A stretch of 8,901 nt of DNA, taken from contig JAPKYY010000611.1 in NCBI GenBank assembly GCA_026394095.1, positions 1 to 8,901 on the forward strand, given 5' to 3'. The notes beneath the pieces were generated by a model that worked only from the letters and a program-made list of their open reading frames with translations, was not told the DNA's origin and searched no databases. A program made the translations under genes and the position numbers. This stretch comes from Acidobacteriota bacterium (GTDB lineage: Bacteria; Acidobacteriota; Terriglobia; Bryobacterales; Bryobacteraceae). Below, piece by piece: positions 1-6,293 of this stretch (its first letter is position 1; the number at the start of each line of letters is the position of its first letter).

Positions 1-654
1 GCTTCGCGCTTTGAGACCGGGGATGAGGCGCAGTTGTTTTTGCGGGAGGGCATTTTTGCAGTGGGGGTTGGGGCGGACCGTTACCAGGCGGGTTTGCAGT
101 TGCTTTCGCGCGGAGATCTGGATGTGATTTTGCTCGATGACGGATTTCAGCATCGTGGCTTGGCCCGGGATCTGGACATCGTTTGTGTGGACGGGTTGCG
201 GCCTTTCCCAGGGTGGGGTGTACCGCCTATGGGATATTTGCGGGAGCCGCTCACGTCACTGGAGCGGGCGGATGTGTTTGTGATTACGCGGGCGCGGGCT
301 GGGGTTGAGATGACGGGGCTGAAGAGGATGTTGGGTGGTAAGGAAGTCTATACGGTTGGGACGGAGGAGTTGTTGCCGGAATTGCCGGAGGTGGGGAAGC
401 GGGTGGCTTTTTGCGGGTTGGGAAATCCGGGGTCGTTCCGTCAGAGCCTGGACCGATTGGGGCTTGGTGGGGTGGAATTGGTTGTGTTTCCGGATCATCA
501 CGATTACTCTGAGGCGGATCTGGCTGGGTTGAGGGCCAGGGGAGAGGTTCTGATTACTACAGCGAAGGATGCGGTGAAGGTTCGGGGGGCGGTTTTTGTG
601 TTGGAACAAAGATTGGTGGTTCCAGCGGGGCTGAAAAAACGAACACGACCATAA
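1..654 (+). CDS. lpxK: Tetraacyldisaccharide 4'-kinase, 3' part (5' end outside window)
   Basis: LpxK phosphorylates the 4' position of the tetraacyldisaccharide-1-phosphate lipid A precursor at the inner face of the cytoplasmic membrane, using ATP. The frame is open from base 1 and ends at TAA 652-654, so about 217 C-terminal residues are present. The N-terminal membrane helix and P-loop are outside the window. Family marks in order: GDEAQLF (in place of the usual GDEP), VGADR, LLDDGFQHRGLARDLDIV (the conserved DDGxQH block), LREPL, VITRA, FCGLGNPGSF, FPDHHDY and TTAKDAVKV. The usual form of the last block is TTEKDAVK, so its Glu is Ala here. The C terminus after that block is short (about 27 residues). 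The identification is secure from the combination of motifs. Whether the Glu to Ala change or the short tail affects activity cannot be told. The gene ends 24 bases before ispH and its stop lies in the loop of a small hairpin. Confidence 0.93.
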   Translation, partial: ASRFETGDEAQLFLREGIFAVGVGADRYQAGLQLLSRGDLDVILLDDGFQHRGLARDLDIVCVDGLRPFPGWGVPPMGYLREPLTSLERADVFVITRARAGVEMTGLKRMLGGKEVYTVGTEELLPELPEVGKRVAFCGLGNPGSFRQSLDRLGLGGVELVVFPDHHDYSEADLAGLRARGEVLITTAKDAVKVRGAVFVLEQRLVVPAGLKKRTRP

Positions 655-668
655 AGGTCGGTTATAAT
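640..668 (+). promoter_or_regulatory. Putative sigma-70-type promoter for the ispH-hopanoid operon
   Basis: A perfect TATAAT lies at 663-668 in otherwise GC-rich DNA. Seventeen bases upstream, at 640-645, is CGAACA, which matches only the ACA half of the TTGACA consensus. Transcription would be expected to start near 674-676, only 3-5 bases before the ispH ATG at 679. The mRNA would therefore be leaderless or nearly so, which fits the absence of any Shine-Dalgarno sequence there. The -10 element is seen directly; promoter activity is inference. Confidence 0.5.
646..660 (+). repeat. Short inverted repeat across the lpxK stop codon
   Basis: CGACC (646-650) pairs perfectly with GGTCG (656-660) around a 5-base loop that holds the lpxK TAA stop. 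No T-run follows; the next bases are GTTATAATAG. It therefore does not look like an intrinsic terminator. Its place just upstream of a TATAAT box puts it in the -35/-10 spacer of a putative promoter, so it could be a small operator-like palindrome. A 5-bp arm can also arise by chance. Confidence 0.4.
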
Positions 669-678
669 AGAATTTCCG

Positions 679-1677
679 ATGCCAAACTCGAGTTCTTCCA
701 CGAGTCCTGCGGCTAACAAGAGAATCATTCTCCTGTCGCCGAGAGGGTTTTGCGCTGGCGTGGTCCGCGCGATTGATGTAGTCAAGATCGCACTCGATCT
801 CTATGGTGCGCCGATTTACGTGCGCAAAGAGATTGTTCATAACAAACACGTTGTGGATGAATTGCGCGCCGCCGGGGCGGTATTTGTCGAGGAATTGTCT
901 GAAGTGCCCAGCGGGTGCCGGGTGATTTTCTCTGCTCACGGTGTGTCTCCTGCGGTGAGGACTGAAGCCGAGGAGCGCAATCTCAATGTGATCGATGCGA
1001 CTTGCCCGTTGGTGACCAAGGTGCATCTGGAAGCTGTACGTTATGCGCGGAAGGGCTTCTCGATTGCGCTGGTGGGGCACTCGAATCACGATGAAGTTGT
1101 GGGGACGATGGGGGAAGCTCCCGAATGTACCTTTCTGGTGGAGCGGCCTGAGGATGTGGCAGGGATTACGTTCCCTGACCCAACCAAAATTGTTTATCTG
1201 ACGCAGACGACGTTGTCGCTCGATGAGACCCGGGATATTGTTGCGGCGCTGAAGGAAAAGTATCCGCTGATTCAAGGGCCGCCTGCTCAGGATATTTGCT
1301 ACGCGACTGAGAATCGCCAGATCGCAGTGAAGGCTGTGGCCCCGCTGTGTGAATTGCTGTTGGTAGTAGGAAGCCAGAATTCCTCGAATTCGCGGCGTCT
1401 GGTTGAAGTTTGCGAAAAGACAGGTGTGCCGTCCTATCTGGTGGATGACTGCTCTGAAGTGAAACCGGAATGGCTTGACGGCGTCAAGACAGTATCGATC
1501 ACCGCTGGCGCGAGTGCGCCGGAGAATCTGGTGGAGGAGCTGATGGCGTTCTTGCGCGATGAGCATGGTTTTGCTGATATGGAAGAAATGGAAATCAAGG
1601 AAGAAGACGTGCGATTTACTTTGCCGACAGAGCTTCATACGATTTCAAACCTAAGGCCGGTGAGCGCTAACGGATGA
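679..1677 (+). CDS. ispH: 4-hydroxy-3-methylbut-2-enyl diphosphate reductase
   Basis: IspH (LytB) is the [4Fe-4S] enzyme that reduces HMBPP to IPP and DMAPP, the last step of the MEP isoprenoid pathway, in the cytoplasm. The 332-residue product has the three cluster cysteines at C25 (PRGFCAGV), C109 (DATCPLV) and C207 (QDICYATENRQ). The proton-relay Glu is E139 in GHSNHDEVVGTMGE. TQTTLS (175-180) and SQNSSNSRRL (232-241) form the substrate pocket. About 15 Ser/Asn/Pro-rich residues precede the conserved core, and no other usable start lies between, so ATG 679 is chosen. No Shine-Dalgarno is visible; a TATAAT box sits 10 bases upstream. The C-terminal extension after residue 295 is acidic (MEEMEIKEED). 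The stop TGA overlaps the shc start as ATGA, indicating translational coupling. Its place at the head of a hopanoid operon suggests precursor supply is tied to squalene and hopane synthesis. Confidence 0.97.
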   Translation: MPNSSSSTSPAANKRIILLSPRGFCAGVVRAIDVVKIALDLYGAPIYVRKEIVHNKHVVDELRAAGAVFVEELSEVPSGCRVIFSAHGVSPAVRTEAEERNLNVIDATCPLVTKVHLEAVRYARKGFSIALVGHSNHDEVVGTMGEAPECTFLVERPEDVAGITFPDPTKIVYLTQTTLSLDETRDIVAALKEKYPLIQGPPAQDICYATENRQIAVKAVAPLCELLLVVGSQNSSNSRRLVEVCEKTGVPSYLVDDCSEVKPEWLDGVKTVSITAGASAPENLVEELMAFLRDEHGFADMEEMEIKEEDVRFTLPTELHTISNLRPVSANG

Positions 1678-3617
1678 GTCCGCAAGTCCAATACGCGGAT
1701 CCAGTGGCCTCCAGGGCAGTAGGGGCGGTCCGCAAGGCATCTGACTTTATGTTGCGCCGGCAACATCAGGCCGGATTCTGGTGGGAAGACCTGACAGCGG
1801 ATACGACGCTTGAGTCGGATTACATTCTGTTTCAGTTGTGGTTGCACCGTGTGGAGAATGGGAAGTGGAATCCTCCGACACGCGCAACGATTGATCGTGC
1901 GGTTGCGTCGATTCTGGCGCGCCAGTTGCCGAATGGCGGCTTCAATATTTATCCTCAGGGGCCGGTGGAGATTTCTGCCTGTGTTAAGGCCTACTTTTCG
2001 CTTAAGTTGGCGGGGATTTCTGCCAGTGATGAACGGATGGTGCGGCTGCGGGATCAGATTCTTGCTCTTGGTGGAATCCAGGCTGCGAATAGCTATACCA
2101 AGCTGAATCTGAGCCTTTTTGGTTTGTATCCGAAGGACTGCGTGCCGAGTGTGCCGCCGGAGATGATGTTGCTTGGCAATTTCATCTACGAGATGTCCAG
2201 CTGGTCGCGGGCGATTGTGATTCCGCTGTCGATTATTGCCTCGTCGGACGTGCGGTGCCCGGTGCCATCCGGGTTTGATCTGAAAGAAATTGAGAAGCCC
2301 GGAGTGAGTTTCGACTTTCGGCCGGCAGATCAGTTCTGGAGCTTCAAGAACTTCTTCTACACAGCGGATTCTGTGTTGAAGGTTTATGAGAAGTCGCCGC
2401 TGAAATCTTTGTTGCGACCGATGGCGATTGAGAAGTGTGAGAAGTGGATGCTGGAGCGGTTGCAGTATTCCGATGGCCTGGCGGCAATTTATCCCCCGAT
2501 GATGTATTCGGTGATGGCGATGGATGTGCTTGGATATGCCAAGGATGACCAGCGCCGTGTTGATGCGCTAAAGCATTTTGAAGATTTGATGGTGGATGAT
2601 GATGCCAAGGGTTTCTATTTCCAGCCCTGTTTCTCGGTAGTTTGGGATACAGCGATTGCGGCTTATGCTTTGGCTGAAGTTGAGGCGACCCCGGCAAATC
2701 TGGATGTGCAGCAGGCGCTGAGCCGATGTGCGGACTGGTTATTGACCAAGGAATGCCGGCGTAAAGGCGACTGGGCGGTGAAGCGGCCGAAGCTTGAGCC
2801 TTCAGGCTGGTACTTTGAATTCGCGAACGAGTTTTATCCGGATATCGACGATACTGCGATGGTGTTGATTGGTCTGGACAAGGCTAAAGCAACCAATCTC
2901 ACGGGTCAGGAGGCTGCGGCTCGCCGCGCGGTGAACTGGCTGATCGGGATGCAGGGCAAGGATGGCGGCTGGGCGGCGTTTGATGTCGACAACAAGTGGG
3001 AATTCCTGAGTGATGTTCCGTTTGCCGATCACAATGCGATGCTTGATCCGTCGTGCCCGGACATTACGGGACGCGTGATTGATGCGCTGGCTCGCTACGG
3101 GATTGGTGCCAATGATCCGTCGATGCGGCGCGGTATTCAGTACCTGATCGATTCTCAGGAACAAGACGGCTCCTGGTATGGCCGTTGGGGTGTCAATTAC
3201 ATCTACGGGACGTTTTTGGCGTTGAAGGGATTGCGGCAGGCCGGGGTAAGCGATCGCGAAGTTTATGTTTTGCGGGCTGGAGAATGGCTGCGGTCGAATC
3301 AGAATTCCGATGGCGGCTGGGGTGAATCCTGTCTGAGCTATGACAAGCATACCTATGTGAACGGGCCTTCGACGGCCAGCCAGACGGCTTGGGCAGTGAT
3401 GGGTTTGCTTGCTGGTGGAGACCATACCAGTGAGAGCGTTCGCAAGGGCGTGGAATATCTGATCGAGACGCAGCGCGAAGACGGAAGTTGGGATGAAGAG
3501 CTGGCTACTGGTACTGGTTTTCCGAAGGTTTTCTACCTGACCTATCACATGTATCGCAACGCCTTCCCGATGATGGCGATTGCAATGTATCTGAATCGCG
3601 GGAAAGAGGCAAAGTGA
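1674..3617 (+). CDS. shc: Squalene-hopene cyclase
   Basis: This enzyme (also called HpnF) folds squalene into the pentacyclic hopene/hopanol skeleton and sits in one leaflet of the membrane. The 647-residue product matches the usual length (about 630-670). The protonating DxDD motif is D390-I-D392-D393 in FYPDIDDTAM, and DWAVKRP precedes it (366-372). Five QW-type repeats end in NGGF (about 75-93), DGGW (418-433), DGSW (486-501), DGGW (534-549) and DGSW (591-606). The C-terminal block GTGFPKVFYLTYHMYRNAFP (612-631) carries the aromatic residues lining the far end of the cavity. F381 lies where Alicyclobacillus has F365. F436 (AAFDVDN) lies where that enzyme has Y420, and MM (276-277, IYPPMMYS) lies where it has WF of QPPWFY. 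These comparisons are from memory. ATG 1674 overlaps the ispH stop, with a weak GGTGAG nine bases upstream. hpnA follows after 10 bases. Confidence 0.97.
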   Translation: MSPQVQYADPVASRAVGAVRKASDFMLRRQHQAGFWWEDLTADTTLESDYILFQLWLHRVENGKWNPPTRATIDRAVASILARQLPNGGFNIYPQGPVEISACVKAYFSLKLAGISASDERMVRLRDQILALGGIQAANSYTKLNLSLFGLYPKDCVPSVPPEMMLLGNFIYEMSSWSRAIVIPLSIIASSDVRCPVPSGFDLKEIEKPGVSFDFRPADQFWSFKNFFYTADSVLKVYEKSPLKSLLRPMAIEKCEKWMLERLQYSDGLAAIYPPMMYSVMAMDVLGYAKDDQRRVDALKHFEDLMVDDDAKGFYFQPCFSVVWDTAIAAYALAEVEATPANLDVQQALSRCADWLLTKECRRKGDWAVKRPKLEPSGWYFEFANEFYPDIDDTAMVLIGLDKAKATNLTGQEAAARRAVNWLIGMQGKDGGWAAFDVDNKWEFLSDVPFADHNAMLDPSCPDITGRVIDALARYGIGANDPSMRRGIQYLIDSQEQDGSWYGRWGVNYIYGTFLALKGLRQAGVSDREVYVLRAGEWLRSNQNSDGGWGESCLSYDKHTYVNGPSTASQTAWAVMGLLAGGDHTSESVRKGVEYLIETQREDGSWDEELATGTGFPKVFYLTYHMYRNAFPMMAIAMYLNRGKEAK

Positions 3618-3627
3618 GCTTTGTCAG

Positions 3628-4599
3628 GTGGAAGTGAAGCGGGCGCTGGTTACCGGTGCTACCGGCTTTGTCGGGTGGCATGTGGCACGAAAGTTAAAAG
3701 AGCGCGGAATTGAAGTCCGCGCTTTGTCGCGTTCGGGTGTGGTTGCTGAGCTGGATATCGAGACAGTGCGTGGGGATTTGCGGGATCGAGGTTCACTCGA
3801 CCGGGCGATGCAAGGCTGCAGCCATGTGTTTCATGTGGCGGCGGATTACCGGCTGTGGGTGGCCGACGAGGCGGAGATGTATGCGTCCAATGTTGAGGGC
3901 ACACGGAATGTGATGGAGGCATCGAAAGCTGCGGGTGTAGAGCGGGTGGTTTATTGCTCGACGGTGGGTGCGGTGGGGATGCGTAAGGGGCTGGTGGCAG
4001 ATGAGGCTTCACCGGTTGGGGTGGAGGACATGAAGGGGCATTACAAGAGGTCGAAGTATCTGGCCGAGCAGGTGGCACTCGAGGCTGCGAAGGATGGAGT
4101 GCCGGTGGTTGTGGTGAACCCAACGACGCCGGTGGGGGATCATGATTTCAAGCCAACGCCTACGGGGAAGGTGATTGTTGATTTTCTTGAGGGGAAGATT
4201 CCTGCCTACATTGATACGGGTTTGAATTATGTGGATGTGGCGGATGTGGCAGAGGGGCATTTACTGGCGGCCGAGAAAGGACGCGTTGGGGAGCGTTACA
4301 TTTTGGGGAGTGAGAATCTGACGCTGAAGCAGATGCTGGACAAACTGGGCGTGGTGAGTGGGCTGAAGGCTCCTACGGTTGAGATACCTTATGCGATTGC
4401 TTACGCGGCGGCGTATTGTTCCACGTGGTGGGCTGGCTTGACAGGGAAGCATCCGGGGATTGCGCTGGACGGCGTGCGGTATGCGCACATCAAAATGTGG
4501 GTGAGCCAGGCGAAAGCCGAGCGCGAGCTTGGTTACCGGCCGGTGGCTGTGGATGGGGCACTTGGGCGCGCTGTGGAGTGGTTCCGGAGGCGGCGATGA
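3628..4599 (+). CDS. hpnA: Hopanoid-associated sugar epimerase (extended SDR family)
   Basis: HpnA is an NAD(P)-dependent extended short-chain dehydrogenase/epimerase that travels with hopanoid genes. It is thought to act on the sugar-derived side chain, but its reaction is not firmly known. The 323-residue product has the Rossmann motif TGATGFVG (9-16), and VRGDLRD (48-53) reads as the acidic segment near the adenine pocket. The catalytic YxxxK is Y139-K143 in GHYKRSKYLAE, with S111/T112 as the partner hydroxyl. Family-typical blocks are FHVAADYRLW (68-77), NVEGTRNVMEA, VNPTTPVG (163-170), KPTPTGKVIVDFL (175-187) and DTGLNYVDVADVAEGH (196-211). GTG 3628 is chosen; GTG 3634 would remove only two residues. 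Neither has a strong Shine-Dalgarno, the best being GTGAG at 3614-3618. The stop TGA overlaps the next ATG (ATGA at 4596), so hpnG is translationally coupled. The tail RRR is unremarkable. Confidence 0.93.
   Translation: MEVKRALVTGATGFVGWHVARKLKERGIEVRALSRSGVVAELDIETVRGDLRDRGSLDRAMQGCSHVFHVAADYRLWVADEAEMYASNVEGTRNVMEASKAAGVERVVYCSTVGAVGMRKGLVADEASPVGVEDMKGHYKRSKYLAEQVALEAAKDGVPVVVVNPTTPVGDHDFKPTPTGKVIVDFLEGKIPAYIDTGLNYVDVADVAEGHLLAAEKGRVGERYILGSENLTLKQMLDKLGVVSGLKAPTVEIPYAIAYAAAYCSTWWAGLTGKHPGIALDGVRYAHIKMWVSQAKAERELGYRPVAVDGALGRAVEWFRRRR
4586..4590 (+). promoter_or_regulatory. Ribosome binding site deciding the hpnG start
   Basis: GGAGG lies inside the end of hpnA, five bases before ATG 4596. 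The hpnG frame is open well upstream of this ATG, so the strong site is what fixes the start here. The upstream part of that frame overlaps hpnA and does not look like phosphorylase sequence. Confidence 0.75.
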
Positions 4600-5210
4600 A
4601 GGATGTGCTGGTAATTTGCGCGATGGGGATGGAGGCGCGGGCGATTCCTGTTGGGTATCGGGTGGTGGAGTGTGGGCCGGGGTTTCGTGCGGCACGGGCT
4701 GCGCTGGATCTTGCTGTTGCGGCGGAGCGGCCGCGGCTGGTGATATCTGCCGGGACTTGCGGGGCTTTGGATCCTGGTCTTGCGATTGGGGATGTGCGGG
4801 TGGTGCGCAGGATTGAATCGCCACTCGGGACATTTGAGCCGATTGCACTAGCTGGGATACCGGCTGTATTGCGGAGCCAGGACCGCGTTGCGGTGACGGC
4901 TCGAGACAAGAAGCGATTGTTTGAGGATGGGGCAGAGATTGTGGATATGGAAGCGGCTGCGATTGCGTATGGTTGTGAAGCGCATGGGATCGCTTTTGCC
5001 TGTATCAAGGCGGTGAGCGATTTGGCTGGTGAGGATCTGCCTCTGGACTTTAATCTTTACCGGGACGAAACGGGTGGATTTCAAACCGCCCGGATCGCAT
5101 TTGCTGGCATCATGAAGATAGCTGATTTACTGCGGCTGAAGCGTCAAGCGACGCAGGCTGTGCAACAACTTGGAGAGTCTTTTGAATTATCCGTCGCCGG
5201 AATTGCCTAA
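4596..5210 (+). CDS. hpnG: Hopanoid-associated nucleoside phosphorylase (MTA/SAH nucleosidase fold)
   Basis: HpnG removes adenine from adenosylhopane to leave a ribosylhopane product, the second step of C35 side-chain formation after HpnH. The product has 204 residues, slightly short for the PNP/MTAN superfamily. Visible marks are ICAMGMEARAI (8-18, matching the N-terminal GAMxxE-type loop), VISAGTCGALDPGLAIGDV (49-67, the Gly-rich phosphate/ribose strand), IVDMEAAAIA (115-124, with M118-E119 contacting ribose) and KAVSD (138-142, D142 being the expected purine-protonating acid). The hopanoid assignment rests on context directly after shc and hpnA plus these motifs; a generic MTA/SAH nucleosidase is the alternative. 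The start is ATG 4596 because of GGAGG five bases upstream and the ATGA overlap with hpnA. The hpnH partner is not in the window. The next gene begins four bases after the stop, or overlaps it if a TTG start is used. Confidence 0.85.
   Translation: MKDVLVICAMGMEARAIPVGYRVVECGPGFRAARAALDLAVAAERPRLVISAGTCGALDPGLAIGDVRVVRRIESPLGTFEPIALAGIPAVLRSQDRVAVTARDKKRLFEDGAEIVDMEAAAIAYGCEAHGIAFACIKAVSDLAGEDLPLDFNLYRDETGGFQTARIAFAGIMKIADLLRLKRQATQAVQQLGESFELSVAGIA
5172..5177 (+). promoter_or_regulatory. Possible ribosome binding site inside the end of hpnG
   Basis: GGAGAG lies four bases before an in-frame TTG at 5182 that would add 11 residues to the first dehydrogenase. The canonical ATG at 5215 has no such site but sits four bases after the hpnG stop, where coupled re-initiation is plausible. 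The true start is therefore open between the two. Confidence 0.4.
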
Positions 5211-5214
5211 GAGC

Positions 5215-6267
5215 ATGAGAGCTGCCGTTTATCGCGGCAAGCAACGTGTGGAAATTGAAGAAGTGCCAGTGCCCGAGATTGGGCCTGGAGAAATTTTGAT
5301 ACGCGTGGAGGCGTGCGGGATTTGCCATACGGATCTGAAGAAGATTGAGTATGGGTTGCTTGAGCCACCGCGAGTGTTTGGACATGAAACGGCTGGCATT
5401 GTGGCGGCTGTTGGTGAGGGCGTGACGAAGTTTGCGGTTGGAGATGCGGTGATCGGATTCCACCACATTCCCTGCAGGAAATGTTTTTATTGCGCTCGGA
5501 AATTGTATGCGCAATGCGCCGTCTATAAAAAGGTGGGGATCACGGCTGGATTTGAAGCGGCGGGTGGTGGCTATGCTCAATATGCGCGTGTGATGCCCTG
5601 GATCGTAGAGCACGGGGTAGAAAAGATTCCTGCCGGGGTTTCGTTTGATCAAGCCAGTTTTGTCGAACCGGTAAATACGTGCCTGAAGGGAGTGGAGCAG
5701 TCTGGGGTGAAGTCAGGGGATCTGGCGCTGGTGCTGGGGCAGGGGCCGATCGGGTTGATCTTTACGATGCTGCTGAAGAATCGTGGCATTGAAACGTTGA
5801 CAACCGACACGATGGCCACCCGTCGTGAACAGTCGCTGAGATTTGGAGCAGCAGCGTCATTAAACCCGCTGGTTGAGGATTTGGCCGCTGAAGCTCGTGC
5901 GAGGACCGAAGGGCGAGGGGCTGATATTGTATTTGTGGCTGCAAGCGCACCCGGAATTGTAGAGGAGGCGATACGAGCGACCCGGCCAGGTGCGAGAATT
6001 ATACTGTTTGCGCAAACATCTGATAAAGAACGAATCGAGATCTCAGGTGCGGACATCTGTAAGGATGAGCGTATATTGATGGGAGCATATTCAGCTGACG
6101 TTGATTTGCAGGTAGAATCAGCTAGGCTAGTATTTTCCGGGGAAATTCCAGTTGCCGAACTGGTCACTCACAGATTTCCGCTGAGTGGGATCATGGATGG
6201 GGTGAAATTGGCCACGCACCCAGACGAAAAATCGTTGAAAATAGTAATATTGCCTCAACAAGCATAA
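5215..6267 (+). CDS. Zinc-dependent medium-chain dehydrogenase (polyol/threonine dehydrogenase-like), first of pair
   Basis: This is a 350-residue MDR-superfamily oxidoreductase. Its GroES-like domain carries the catalytic zinc ligands C37 (GICHTD), H57-E58 (GHETAG) and E151 (FVEP), a sorbitol/threonine-dehydrogenase-type set. Four cysteines for the structural zinc are present (C87, C90, C93, C101; CRKCFYC then C). The Rossmann domain has GQGPIG (175-180). D198 at the end of the second strand suggests NAD(H) preference. The substrate is not known. The position right after hpnG suggests oxidation or reduction of the ribose-derived hopanoid side chain, which is inference. The N terminus MRAAVYRG is the usual MDR start, so ATG 5215 is chosen. 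TTG 5182, with GGAGAG upstream, is the alternative and would overlap hpnG. The last third of the gene is more AT-rich than its neighbours, with several ATA codons. Confidence 0.88.
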   Translation: MRAAVYRGKQRVEIEEVPVPEIGPGEILIRVEACGICHTDLKKIEYGLLEPPRVFGHETAGIVAAVGEGVTKFAVGDAVIGFHHIPCRKCFYCARKLYAQCAVYKKVGITAGFEAAGGGYAQYARVMPWIVEHGVEKIPAGVSFDQASFVEPVNTCLKGVEQSGVKSGDLALVLGQGPIGLIFTMLLKNRGIETLTTDTMATRREQSLRFGAAASLNPLVEDLAAEARARTEGRGADIVFVAASAPGIVEEAIRATRPGARIILFAQTSDKERIEISGADICKDERILMGAYSADVDLQVESARLVFSGEIPVAELVTHRFPLSGIMDGVKLATHPDEKSLKIVILPQQA

Positions 6268-6293
6268 AGAACGGGAATCGAACCATAAACGCT

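Noticed and set aside
646..668. Intrinsic terminator after lpxK
   Set aside because: The hairpin has only five base pairs and is followed by GTTATAATAG rather than a run of T, so it does not meet the usual form.
256..1638. Long open frame on the - strand (460 codons) across lpxK and ispH
   Set aside because: It lies opposite two clearly identified genes. Its translation is rich in His, Arg, Gln and Pro with no recognisable domain, as expected for an antisense shadow of G-rich coding DNA.
2802..3548. Open frame of 248 codons on the - strand inside shc
   Set aside because: It is antisense to the conserved DxDD-to-C-terminal part of the cyclase, shows no family motifs, and has no ribosome site or spacing that would support a gene.
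4416..4595. Upstream extension of the hpnG frame to 4416
   Set aside because: It would overlap hpnA by about 180 bases, its translation is unlike the phosphorylase family, and GGAGG five bases before ATG 4596 marks a better start.
6235..6268. Possible promoter (TTGAAA at 6235-6240, CATAAA at 6263-6268) before the second dehydrogenase
   Set aside because: The spacing is 22 bases, too long for a normal sigma-70 promoter, and no better -10 box lies at 16-18 bases.
6272..6283. GGGAATCGAACC between the two dehydrogenase genes; its reverse complement looks like a tRNA T-arm, possible attachment-site remnant
   Set aside because: Only the loop and two base pairs of the stem would form, the next pair mismatches, and no acceptor stem or CCA context is present. 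Twelve bases can match by chance.
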